A stretch of 21,400 nucleotides of DNA from an uncultured Chlorobiota bacterium. GTDB taxonomy: Bacteria > Bacteroidota > Bacteroidia > Bacteroidales > JAADGE01. A program made the position numbers and the translations under genes. Positions 1 to 7,300 of the stretch are shown here, in pieces. Location: positions 1 through 21,400 of the forward strand of contig CAMZKQ010000100.1 in the NCBI GenBank assembly GCA_947311265.1. The letters run 5' to 3'. The notes under the pieces were generated by a model. The model was not told where the DNA came from and searched no databases. It worked only from the letters and a program-made list of their open reading frames with translations. Numbering within the stretch: the stretch's first letter is position 1; each line of letters starts with the position of its first letter.

Positions 1-27
1 AATATTTTTATGAAAACATAATAAAAT

Positions 28-35
28 TATCTTTG
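28..35 (+). promoter_or_regulatory. Bacteroidota -7 promoter element before hutI
   Basis: The octamer TATCTTTG fits the Bacteroidota -7 consensus TAnnTTTG. It ends only 6 nt before the ATG at 42, so transcription would begin within a few bases of the start codon. I see no good -33 TTG at the expected spacing, but only 27 bases upstream are visible. Confidence 0.45.
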
Positions 36-41
36 TGTAAG

Positions 42-1301
42 ATGAAAAAAAGACTACTGATAAAAAATATTAAACTCTTGGTGCAAGTACAGAGGGGCAT
101 AAAACCTAAGCTCTTGGGCAAAGCGATGGAGGATATTCAGTGCATTGAAAATGCCTTCCTGCTAACCGAAGGAGATACTATTGCGGATTTTGGGGAAATG
201 AAAAATCTATCAAAATTAGCTTACACAGAAGGCGTTATGGAAATAGATGCCACAGGAAAAATGGTTTTTCCGTCCTTTTGCGATTCGCACACACACCTTG
301 TATATGCAGGCAGCAGAGAAATTGAATATGGCGACAAAATAAAAGGGCTCTCTTATGAAGAAATTGCAAAGCGAGGCGGTGGGATTTTAAATTCCGCAGC
401 ACTATTAAATGAAACTTCCGAGGAGGAGCTTTATAAACAGTCCTTTGCCCGCTTGGAAGAAATTATTTCGCAAGGCACAGGGGCAGTAGAAATAAAAAGT
501 GGCTATGGATTAAACCTTGAGGGCGAGTTAAAAATGCTTCGTGTAATAAAAAGGCTAAAAGAAAATTCGCCCCTTATTATAAAGGCAACTTTTTTGGCCG
601 CACATGCTGTGCCGGTAGAATATAAAAATAGGCAAAACCAATATGTGGATTATGTTATTGACACCATACTGCCCACCGTGGCAAAAGAAAACCTAGCCGA
701 TTATATTGATGTGTTTTGCGATAAAGGCTTTTTTACTGTTGAAGAAACTCGGAAAATCCTTGTTGCAGGTAAAAAATTTGGGCTTTATCCTAAAATCCAT
801 GCCAATGAGCTTGGCTTTTCGGGAGGCGTACAAGTGGCTACCGAAAATAATGCCCGTTCGGCAGACCACTTAGAATATGTATCAGAAGCCGAAATTTCGG
901 CTTTTAAGAATAGCCAAACCATGCCAACAATTTTACCCGGAGCTGCTTTTTTCTTAAATTTGCCGTACTCCCCTGCCCGAAAAATGATTGATGCCGGGCT
1001 ACCTGTAGCCATAGCATCAGATTTTAACCCCGGCTCGTCCCCCTCTGGCAATATGAAACTAATGCTATCCCTTGCCACAGTAAACCATAAAATGACACCC
1101 CAAGAAGCCATTGCAGCAGCCACAATAAATAGTGCTTATGCTATGGGGGTTAGCCACATTGCAGGAAGCATTACTAAAGAAAAGAAAGCTAATTTCTTTA
1201 TCACAAAAAAAATACCAACACTAGAATACTTTAGCTACGCTTACGGTAGCAACCTTATTGATACCATAGTACTTAATGGCGAACTTATCCAACCTATATA
1301 A
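42..1301 (+). CDS. hutI: Imidazolonepropionase (HutI)
   Basis: The product hydrolyses 4-imidazolone-5-propanoate to N-formimino-L-glutamate, the third step of histidine degradation, in the cytosol. It is 419 residues long, the usual length. It has the amidohydrolase-barrel metal ligands in order: the HxH pair in DSHTHLVYAG (His83, His85), AAHAVP (His188), KIHANE (His253), SADHLEY (His276) and the metal/proton-shuttle Asp in IASDFNPG (Asp327). EIKSGYGL and GSSPSGNM are also typical of HutI. I chose the ATG at 42 over an in-frame TTG at 33 because MKKRLLIKNI is a normal N-terminus and the TTG lies inside the apparent -7 promoter box. No other hut gene is visible in the window. The next gene is a PAS/HTH regulator that begins almost immediately downstream. 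Confidence 0.95.
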   Translation: MKKRLLIKNIKLLVQVQRGIKPKLLGKAMEDIQCIENAFLLTEGDTIADFGEMKNLSKLAYTEGVMEIDATGKMVFPSFCDSHTHLVYAGSREIEYGDKIKGLSYEEIAKRGGGILNSAALLNETSEEELYKQSFARLEEIISQGTGAVEIKSGYGLNLEGELKMLRVIKRLKENSPLIIKATFLAAHAVPVEYKNRQNQYVDYVIDTILPTVAKENLADYIDVFCDKGFFTVEETRKILVAGKKFGLYPKIHANELGFSGGVQVATENNARSADHLEYVSEAEISAFKNSQTMPTILPGAAFFLNLPYSPARKMIDAGLPVAIASDFNPGSSPSGNMKLMLSLATVNHKMTPQEAIAAATINSAYAMGVSHIAGSITKEKKANFFITKKIPTLEYFSYAYGSNLIDTIVLNGELIQPI

Positions 1302-1303
1302 AA

Positions 1304-2491
1304 ATGCTTAAAACAACTCTACCACAAACCGAAGACCACGCAGAGCCGCACAACTGCCTCTTAAAAACGGGACATGGGGAAATTAATATGAAAAAACAAG
1401 AGAGGAAGTGGAGTAAGGGAATGTTTGCTATATTCGAGCTGCCAGAAAGTTCCCCAATTTTAACACTAGATGAAATTATGGCTAAATATATTCATCATCA
1501 AGATAAACTCCTTTTTTCAACCTATATGGAGCAACTTAAAAATGGGAAAATACCCCCACAGTTCAGGTTTAGGATAATAGTAAATAATAAAATGAAATTT
1601 ATAGTATCCAGTGCTTGTAACGATGCAATTGGTAAAAACATCTATAGCATATCAGGCTACCTAAGCGATATGACCGAGTGGCTTGCCCTTGAAAATAAAC
1701 ATAAAATTATTACAGAACAGGCAGCAGAGGCAATAATAACCGCCAATGCACAAGGGGCTATTATAGATACCAATAAAAAAGGCGTACTTTTAACAGGCTA
1801 TAGTTACCAAGAAATACTAAAGAAAAATGTACTCTCCTTTTTTTCAGAAAAAGTTCTTCGGGAAAAGCCGTTTAGTTTCGGCACACTTAAAGAAGGGCAA
1901 ATTATAAAAGTGGAAAGGGACTTAACCCGGAAAGATGGCTCTACAATCCCTATAGAAATGACCTCTACAAAACTCTCCGACGGGAGATTCCTTTCTATAG
2001 CTAGGGATATTTCATACCGCTTAAAGCAGGAGGCTGCTAAAAAAGCAAAAATACAAAAAATAAAAGATGATTTAGATAAAGCCAACCGTATGCTAGTGGT
2101 GCAAACACTAGAAAATTATGCAAAAGGCGGGGTATTCTCCGAACTGAAAAAAACCATTAAAAACGATGCCGTTTCGGACAACTTAAAACTTGCAAAAATC
2201 AACCAAATAGTAAATCAAAATATAAATAAAGAAAAAACAAGCCCATTTTTTCGCCTCCTGTTTGAAGAAGTACACCCCGGTTTTTTTTGCCGATTGGATA
2301 AATACTCCGGAGAGCTAACTCCTGGCGATAAAAGACTCGCTGCCTGCCTTAGAATGAATATGACTTCAAAGGAAATTTCGATAATCGCAGGCACTTCTCT
2401 TGTTGCCGTAAATAAAAGTAGAAACCGCCTCAGAAAAAGACTAAACCTACAAAATGGAGAAAATTTAATAAAATTTATGCAGAAAATTTAA
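1304..2491 (+). CDS. PAS-domain transcriptional regulator with C-terminal LuxR-like HTH
   Basis: This is a probable cytoplasmic sensor-regulator of 395 residues from the first ATG, with no membrane segment. Residues about 35-130 look like a PAS_3-type sensory fold ending in SGYLSDMTEW. Residues about 133-240 form a second PAS/PAC domain (AAEAIITANAQG, then RKDGSTIPIEM and IARDISYR). A charged coiled-coil linker covers about 238-270. The last 60 residues carry the helix-turn-helix seen in Bacteroidota PAS/TPR regulators: LTPGDKRLAACLRMNMTSKE, then EISIIAG and NKSRNRLRKRLNL. The ligand is unknown. It starts 2 nt after the hutI stop, so co-transcription is likely. The first 28 residues look poorly conserved, and the ATG at 1388 (MKKQERKW), preceded by GGGGA, is an alternative start giving 367 residues. 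Confidence 0.8.
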   Translation: MLKTTLPQTEDHAEPHNCLLKTGHGEINMKKQERKWSKGMFAIFELPESSPILTLDEIMAKYIHHQDKLLFSTYMEQLKNGKIPPQFRFRIIVNNKMKFIVSSACNDAIGKNIYSISGYLSDMTEWLALENKHKIITEQAAEAIITANAQGAIIDTNKKGVLLTGYSYQEILKKNVLSFFSEKVLREKPFSFGTLKEGQIIKVERDLTRKDGSTIPIEMTSTKLSDGRFLSIARDISYRLKQEAAKKAKIQKIKDDLDKANRMLVVQTLENYAKGGVFSELKKTIKNDAVSDNLKLAKINQIVNQNINKEKTSPFFRLLFEEVHPGFFCRLDKYSGELTPGDKRLAACLRMNMTSKEISIIAGTSLVAVNKSRNRLRKRLNLQNGENLIKFMQKI

Positions 2492-2608
2492 CTTTGAAAT
2501 TTGTTGTAATTTATTGGTAATTAGTGATATATGATTTTTCTAGTGGTTTGTTACCTACAAGGGAAATATTTTTATTTGTATAATTCTTAAATTATTGATT
2601 TTTTTAAA

Positions 2609-2616
2609 TATTTTTG
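2609..2616 (+). promoter_or_regulatory. Candidate -7 promoter element for the lipoprotein gene
   Basis: TATTTTTG is an exact match to TAnnTTTG and lies in the 194-nt gap after the regulator gene, 69 nt before the lipoprotein ATG. The position expected for the -33 TTG (about 2587) reads TTA, so the upstream half is imperfect. In AT-rich DNA this octamer can occur by chance. Confidence 0.4.
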
Positions 2617-2685
2617 CAGGATAAAACATTTTGATAAAACTGAAATCAATAAAACGATTTTAATAATTAACTAAAATTATTTATA

Positions 2686-3585
2686 ATGAACCTAAAATCT
2701 AAATTCTTTGGATTATCGTTAGTAGCCACTACTCTTTTTACGTTTAACGCCTGTACAGGCGATGCTACGAAAAAGGATAATATAAAAGACTCCACTAAAA
2801 CAGAAGTAACAGAAGTAGTAACATCAGAAACAGTTGTACACTTTCTAATCCCTTCGCCACGGCACATGTTTTCCTTTACAAAGGACTCAAAGCTGAAATT
2901 TTCGGAAGACGTACTAAACCCTATCGACCGAGCAGATAAGTATATAGATACCCGCTCAAAAGAATTTGGCTTTGGCGTATATTCCGCCGATTTAGCCTAT
3001 ACTGCAGCTTTTAAACAAACCAAAGCATCGTTCAATTACCTAACGGTAGTAAGAGATTTAAGCGACAAAATTGGCATATCAACAGTTTTCGACGAAAGCC
3101 TAGTAAACCGAATCGACAATATTTCAGAAAACAAAGATTCCCTTATTAAAGTAACTAACGACACCTACTTTGATATTGTTAAGCACCTAGAAAATGACCA
3201 AAGAACAAGCACACTAGCCCTTATTTCTGCCGGGGGCTGGCTAGAAAGCCTCTATATAGTAACCTCCTTGGTGGGCGATTACTCCACTAGTAGTAATACT
3301 GTCCAGTTAATTGCAGATCAAAAACTAATCTTTAAAAACCTTATCGACTATTTGAAACAAAACGAATCTGATGAGAATATAAAAGCAATTATGACCGACT
3401 TTATGCCTATAAAACAGGTTTATGATGAATTAAAATTTGAAAATACAGAGGTTGATAAAAATTCTGGACCTAAGGGTAGCGTTGTTATTGGAGGTAAAAA
3501 AATAACAATGACAGCCGCACAATTTGAAAAATTAAAGAAGACAATTGCAGACGTAAGAAATAAATTAACAGGTAATGACGTTTAA
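2686..3585 (+). CDS. Uncharacterised lipoprotein, mostly helical
   Basis: I do not recognise a named family. The 299-residue product has a type II signal peptide (MNLKSKFFGLSLVATTLFTF followed by NAC), placing the lipidated cysteine at residue 23. A short Lys/Asp/Thr-rich linker follows, and from about residue 45 there is a soluble domain rich in predicted helix, with FGFGVYSADLAY, ISAGGWLESLY and TSLVGDY segments. It should sit in the outer or inner membrane facing the periplasm or surface. The C-terminal VRNKLTGNDV stretch is duplicated in degenerate form 57 nt downstream of the stop. The next gene also encodes an exported protein on the same strand, 156 nt on. Function unknown. Confidence 0.75.
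   Translation: MNLKSKFFGLSLVATTLFTFNACTGDATKKDNIKDSTKTEVTEVVTSETVVHFLIPSPRHMFSFTKDSKLKFSEDVLNPIDRADKYIDTRSKEFGFGVYSADLAYTAAFKQTKASFNYLTVVRDLSDKIGISTVFDESLVNRIDNISENKDSLIKVTNDTYFDIVKHLENDQRTSTLALISAGGWLESLYIVTSLVGDYSTSSNTVQLIADQKLIFKNLIDYLKQNESDENIKAIMTDFMPIKQVYDELKFENTEVDKNSGPKGSVVIGGKKITMTAAQFEKLKKTIADVRNKLTGNDV
3523..3585 (+). repeat. Direct repeat copy 1 (3' end of the lipoprotein gene)
   Basis: These 63 nt encode the last 20 residues and stop of the lipoprotein. They recur, diverged, at 3642-3705. The shared core GTAAGAAATAAATTAACAG is identical in both copies, and both end in ACGTTTAA. Confidence 0.8.
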
Positions 3586-3641
3586 AAACATATTGGCATT
3601 TATTTAACATATTTTTACAAAAAAAGCTTTAAATTTAAAGG

Positions 3642-3705
3642 TTTGAAAAAATTAAAGCAAACTTTTCAATATGTAAGAAATAAATTAACAGATATTAACG
3701 TTTAA
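3642..3705 (+). repeat. Direct repeat copy 2: degenerate remnant of the lipoprotein gene end
   Basis: These 64 nt align with 3523-3585 apart from one extra A in the first A-run and scattered substitutions. Skipping that base, the stretch reads LKKLKQTFQYVRNKLTDINV-stop, against FEKLKKTIADVRNKLTGNDV-stop in the intact gene. It lies between genes with no start codon, so it appears to be the fossil of a local tandem duplication. Confidence 0.75.
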
Positions 3706-3741
3706 GAAACGAACCTACTAAAAAATAAATTTACATTGACT

Positions 3742-4284
3742 ATGAAAATACTTAAACTAACAATGATTGTGGCTTTTCTAGCCTTGCCTTTTTGGGGAGC
3801 AGCACAAAGTTGCTCCAAAGATATAAATTTTCAAAAACAGAGAATTAAAAAGCCATGGAGCTACAACGACCTTTCAAAAGCTGCAACTTGCCTTACAGGA
3901 AAAACTTACGAATTTATCCTTCCTTTAACAAAAGGAAAAGACTACCGTATTCAGTTTTTTGCAGCACCGGTGTTTAATAATAAAATAAATTTTAAAATTT
4001 TTGACCAAAGCACAGGGCAGCTAGTTATGGATTTACCCGGAGAATCTGCAAGCAACGCAGAAGGTACTTGTGCTTTGCACGATATTGTTGATGAGGAAAC
4101 ATTTAAAGAATCGCACCCATATTTTGATTTTTTCCCTGCAACTTCTACATCTATAAAAATTGTAATAGAAGTCGAAACAATCCCTAACGCTAGCGAAGCC
4201 GCTACCGATGGTTACAAAGCTCCTGAGAAAAGAAACAGAGGCTGTGTTACAATTTTTGTTACAGACTCGGAAGCTCCTGAATAA
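3742..4284 (+). CDS. Uncharacterised secreted protein
   Basis: The family is not recognised. The product is 180 residues from the ATG at 3742; an in-frame TTG two codons upstream is less likely to be the start. It has a clear type I signal peptide (MKILKLTMIVAFLALPFWGA, with probable cleavage after AAQ). The mature part has four cysteines, in SCSKD, ATCLTG, GTCALHD and RGCVTIF, which could form two disulfides. The alternating beta-strand pattern (TYEFILPLTKGKDYRIQFFA, INFKIFDQSTGQLV, SIKIVIEVE, CVTIFVTD) suggests a small beta-sandwich resembling pre-peptidase C-terminal domains; that is inference. It follows the lipoprotein gene on the same strand and ends 22 nt before a terminator hairpin. 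Confidence 0.75.
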   Translation: MKILKLTMIVAFLALPFWGAAQSCSKDINFQKQRIKKPWSYNDLSKAATCLTGKTYEFILPLTKGKDYRIQFFAAPVFNNKINFKIFDQSTGQLVMDLPGESASNAEGTCALHDIVDEETFKESHPYFDFFPATSTSIKIVIEVETIPNASEAATDGYKAPEKRNRGCVTIFVTDSEAPE

Positions 4285-4305
4285 AAAGTACTTACTTAAA
4301 AATAT

Positions 4306-4333
4306 AAAAGGCTACATTAAGTAGCCTTTTTTT
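4306..4333 (+). terminator. Rho-independent terminator after the secreted-protein gene
   Basis: A perfect 10-bp stem AAAAGGCTAC/GTAGCCTTTT with loop ATTAA runs into seven T residues. It closes the transcript of the two exported-protein genes. Because the first possible waaA ATG (4334) touches the end of the T-run, the later ATG at 4346 is the better start for that gene. Confidence 0.9.
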
Positions 4334-4345
4334 ATGCTTAATATT

Positions 4346-5575
4346 ATGAAACTACTTTATACAATTGCTATATTCTTCTACTCCACACTTGCCAGCCTAT
4401 TTTCGCTCTTTAATAAGAAAGCAAAACTTCGTATGCAAGGGCTAAAAGCAACCCAAAAAGAACTTGCAAAAATGAGCCTTATAAAAGCAACCCGGATTTG
4501 GGTGCATTGTGCATCATTAGGCGAGTTTGAGCAGGGAAGACCAATTATAGAGCAATTAAAAAAAAAATACCCCGAAAAAAAAATCGTGCTAACTTTCTTT
4601 TCCCCATCAGGCTACGAAGTTAGACGAAACACACAATTGGCAGATTATGTTCTTTACCTTCCTTATGATTTTAAAAAAACAGCCGAAAAATTTATTTCAG
4701 ATATAGACCCAGAAATGGCAATATTTATAAAATATGAATTTTGGCATTGGTTTATCCAGCACCTTAAAGAAAAAAAAATCCCAACTTACCTTGCATCAGC
4801 TATATTTAGAGAAGACCAAGTTTTTTTCAAACCTTACGGGGCATTTTTCAGGAAAATATTGAGTAATTTTACTGGTATTTTTGTCCAAAATGAAAAATCC
4901 TTAGCACTTTTAGAAAGTATTAACATTAATAATGGCAAAGTTGCAGGTGATACTCGCTTCGATAGAGTACTTGAAATTTCAAAAAATAAAAAAGAAATTT
5001 TGAAAATAAACGAGTTTAAAAATAATAAAAAACTTTTTATTGCAGGAAGCACTTGGCCACCCGATGAAGCTATTATTGTAAAGTTTATTAATATAAACCA
5101 GCTAGACTTAAAATTTATAATTGCTCCCCATGAAATTCATAAAGCAGGCATAGACCGCTTAAAACAATCAATTACAAAAAAAGTTATCTTGTTTTCGGAG
5201 AGTAACTTGCAGAATATCAGTAACTTTGATGTGTTAATAATTGATAGCATTGGGTTTTTGTCCTCTTTGTATGCTTACGCAGAAGTGGGCTATATTGGCG
5301 GCGGTTTTGGGGTGGGAATACACAACACTCTCGAAGCAGCAACATTTGGCTTGCCAATTATATTTGGTGCAAGATATGATAAATTTCAAGAGGCAAAGGA
5401 TTTAATTGACTGCAAAGCTGCAAGTTCAATCAATAACTATTTAGAATTTGAGGAAAAAGTTACCGATTTATTCTTAAACGATAAAGCCCGTGTAAAAGCT
5501 GGTAAAATGGCAAAAAATTATATTCTGAAAAATGCAGGAGCAACAGAAAGTGTACTGCAAAACATGAAAATTTGA
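4346..5575 (+). CDS. waaA: 3-deoxy-D-manno-octulosonic acid transferase (Kdo transferase)
   Basis: The product transfers Kdo from CMP-Kdo to the lipid A precursor at the cytoplasmic face of the inner membrane, building the inner core of LPS. It is 409 residues from the ATG at 4346. A hydrophobic N-terminal anchor (YTIAIFFYSTLASLFSLF) precedes a GT-B fold. The glycosyltransferase-30 signature is WVHCASLGEFEQG, whose GEF glutamate corresponds to the catalytic base. Further typical segments are FFSPSGYE, IKYEFWHWF, AGDTRFDRV, IAGSTWPPDE, IAPHEIH and the CMP-Kdo-binding stretch YIGGGFGVGIHNTLEA with GLPIIFGA. An upstream in-frame ATG at 4334 overlaps the preceding terminator and was rejected. The gene appears to be transcribed alone and ends before a terminator. 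Confidence 0.95.
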   Translation: MKLLYTIAIFFYSTLASLFSLFNKKAKLRMQGLKATQKELAKMSLIKATRIWVHCASLGEFEQGRPIIEQLKKKYPEKKIVLTFFSPSGYEVRRNTQLADYVLYLPYDFKKTAEKFISDIDPEMAIFIKYEFWHWFIQHLKEKKIPTYLASAIFREDQVFFKPYGAFFRKILSNFTGIFVQNEKSLALLESININNGKVAGDTRFDRVLEISKNKKEILKINEFKNNKKLFIAGSTWPPDEAIIVKFININQLDLKFIIAPHEIHKAGIDRLKQSITKKVILFSESNLQNISNFDVLIIDSIGFLSSLYAYAEVGYIGGGFGVGIHNTLEAATFGLPIIFGARYDKFQEAKDLIDCKAASSINNYLEFEEKVTDLFLNDKARVKAGKMAKNYILKNAGATESVLQNMKI

Positions 5576-5654
5576 TAGGAAGCTAAACTTTATTTCAAGT
5601 AGATGCAACTATTTTGAATAGTTTAGGTCTTAGTAATGAGTTCCTTATTAAAAG

Positions 5655-5690
5655 AGCCTGTTACATACATTTTGTTCAGGCTTTTTTTTA
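5655..5690. terminator. Terminator between the converging waaA and 483-aa FloA-paralogue genes
   Basis: A 6-bp stem AGCCTG/CAGGCT with a 16-nt loop is followed by eight T residues on the plus strand, ending waaA. Read on the minus strand, the same stem is followed by CTTTTAATAA, so it may also stop the minus-strand transcript 30 nt past the 483-aa gene, though less strongly. Confidence 0.75.
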
Positions 5691-5719
5691 TGATTACCTA
5701 AACTTAGAGCCGTCTCCTT

Positions 5720-7171
5720 TTAGTGATGCTCATCATGGTCATCGTTTTTGTGCTTATGCTTGTCTTCTTTTTGCTTTGGCTTAGTGGAGTCGCCTAGCTG
5801 TTTTCGCATGTGGGTATCGGCTTCGGTATTTTGCATTTCGTGATATTCATGTACGGAAAGTTTGCCGTTTATAAAAGCAGCAGCCATTGCTTTTTGCACT
5901 TTTTCTTCTGCCATAATTAGTTCAGCCTTAGCATTTTCTGCTTTTGCATGAGCCCTTTCGATAGCCAATTCGGCATGCACATCTTTCCCTATTTTTATAT
6001 CCGAAACATCAATAGAAACGACATGAAAAGCCGTTCCTTCGCCCAGTTGCTTTTGTTCAACAATATCTGCTAACTCAAAAGGGCTTTCTAAAATATCATA
6101 ATGGCTTTTGGCCTTACCAATTTCGGAGGCTAAACTTTCGTTTACCCTGGCCATTACAGTATCCTCGGCAGCTCCACCGATGATATTTTTTAAGTTCGCT
6201 TTTACAGTCAGTTTAAGTTTCATAAACAGCATAACACCATCACGGGCCACACCGGAAACGCCATCAGTTTCAACAACTCTTGGGTTTATGGCAGCTTGAA
6301 TTGCCGACATTACATCAATTTTTGATAGGTCGATAGCTGCAATATCATCAAAAGAAATATCTTGAATTTTAGCTTTTTTGGCGGCAACAAAGGCATCAAC
6401 CGTTCGGGTAACATCGCCATTGGCCAAGTAATGCTCTTTTAGAGCATCTAGTGTAAAGTCGTCGTAACCCGCATTGTGTGCGGTAATGAGTGCATCTACA
6501 ACTTGTACTACATCTACATTGGCTAAATAGTGAGAAGAGAGCTCGTTGATAGTTAGTTCTAAATTGGCATTTTTTGCCGTTATTAATGCGTGCATTACAG
6601 TTTCGACATCTACTTTTGCTAAATATTTTGCGGCTAAATCGTTGAAAGACATATCTATACCAGCATTTACTGCCCGTATGCCTGTATCTACAACAATTTC
6701 GATATCTACCTCTGCAAGGTATTTCTCCATTAAATCTTGTGGGTTTAGTGGTAAGCCTGCATTTTTTGCCTCAATTAGGTTCTTTAAAATTAGTTCTTGC
6801 GGAATCTCCTGAAACCGCATTTTTATTAATCTCCACCAGCTAACACGAATGCCCGAAAGTACGGCTTTGTACCAAAGCCCGAGTGGTATATATGTTCTAA
6901 AAACATAAAACAAACCGCCTGTAAGTGCCAAGATGGCAAAGAGCATTGCCCAGAGGGTCCAGTCGCTAGCCTCTGCATCTTCCCCCGTGGCTACAATAAA
7001 TTTTGTTTTAGCTTTATCTGCCGTAGAGTTTGCATCATCAGGAATTAATGATTCGGTAGTGGTACTGTCCTGAGGAAGCAGGGAGTAGGTATCAATTTCA
7101 TCTTCTCCGCAGCTAGTTAGGGCAATGATATACAGAAATCCAATAAGGAAAATTTTAAATTTTAGTTTCAT
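5720..7171 (-). CDS. FloA-family (flotillin-like) paralogue with lipobox, TM helix and about five 32-residue repeats
   Basis: The 483-residue product has several parts. Residues 1-21 form a lipoprotein-like signal ending LTSC, with acidic GEDE following. A Ser/Thr/Asp linker runs to about 69. A transmembrane helix covers about 70-92 (LWAMLFAILALTGGLFYVF). The FloA membrane-proximal segment IPLGLWYKAVLSGIRVSWW follows. Five helical repeats of 32-33 residues lie at about 123-286, and the boundary motif INPRVVET is at about 295. The SPFH-like core has VARDGV, IIGGAAEDTVMARVNESLAS, GTAFHVVSIDVSDIKIGKD. An Ala/Glu-rich coiled coil leads to VQKAMAAAFINGKLSVHEYH, matching the FloA end. The tail (about 468-483) is Lys/His/Asp-rich and ends DEHH. 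It is probably a membrane-bound oligomeric scaffold. Compared with canonical FloA it has three extra repeats, a signal/lipobox and the His tail. Whether the cysteine is lipidated cannot be told from sequence. Confidence 0.85.
   Translation of the reverse strand: MKLKFKIFLIGFLYIIALTSCGEDEIDTYSLLPQDSTTTESLIPDDANSTADKAKTKFIVATGEDAEASDWTLWAMLFAILALTGGLFYVFRTYIPLGLWYKAVLSGIRVSWWRLIKMRFQEIPQELILKNLIEAKNAGLPLNPQDLMEKYLAEVDIEIVVDTGIRAVNAGIDMSFNDLAAKYLAKVDVETVMHALITAKNANLELTINELSSHYLANVDVVQVVDALITAHNAGYDDFTLDALKEHYLANGDVTRTVDAFVAAKKAKIQDISFDDIAAIDLSKIDVMSAIQAAINPRVVETDGVSGVARDGVMLFMKLKLTVKANLKNIIGGAAEDTVMARVNESLASEIGKAKSHYDILESPFELADIVEQKQLGEGTAFHVVSIDVSDIKIGKDVHAELAIERAHAKAENAKAELIMAEEKVQKAMAAAFINGKLSVHEYHEMQNTEADTHMRKQLGDSTKPKQKEDKHKHKNDDHDEHH
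6314..6805 (-). repeat. Five-unit 32-33-residue repeat array in the 483-aa FloA paralogue
   Basis: The units cover residues about 123-286 and end in a conserved (Y/D)L-x-x-x-D step: YLAEVD, YLAKVD, YLANVD, YLANGD, DLSKID. Each begins with a hydrophobic residue, then an ALITAKNA-like helix and a LxxLxxHYL helix. The repeats are visible in protein; the DNA copies are diverged. Confidence 0.85.
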
Positions 7172-7235
7172 ATTCGCAATTCTTTTGCTCGTATAACTTA
7201 CTGATTAAAAGTAAATTATTGACAGATTTAAGGGG

Positions 7236-7282
7236 TTGTAAAATACTATTGCAAATTTGTAAAAAATAATGGAATTTTACAA
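7236..7282. repeat. Inverted repeats upstream of the 483-aa gene
   Basis: TTGTAAAAT (7236-7244) pairs with ATTTTACAA (7274-7282). A second TTGTAAAA at 7257-7264 could pair with the same right arm. They sit in the 129-nt gap between the 662-aa and 483-aa genes. No T-run follows on the minus strand, so this is more likely a leader structure or operator than a terminator. Confidence 0.4.
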
Positions 7283-7300
7283 GTAAATTTTAATTCAATT

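Noticed and set aside
33..41. TTG at 33 as the hutI start
   Set aside because: It lies inside the -7 promoter box and adds only three residues. The ATG at 42 gives a normal HutI N-terminus.
785..1123. A 112-codon minus-strand frame inside hutI
   Set aside because: It is antisense to conserved metal-binding segments of HutI and has no recognisable protein features.
4334..4345. ATG at 4334 as the waaA start
   Set aside because: It touches the T-run of the preceding terminator. The ATG at 4346 leads straight into the hydrophobic N-terminus expected for WaaA.
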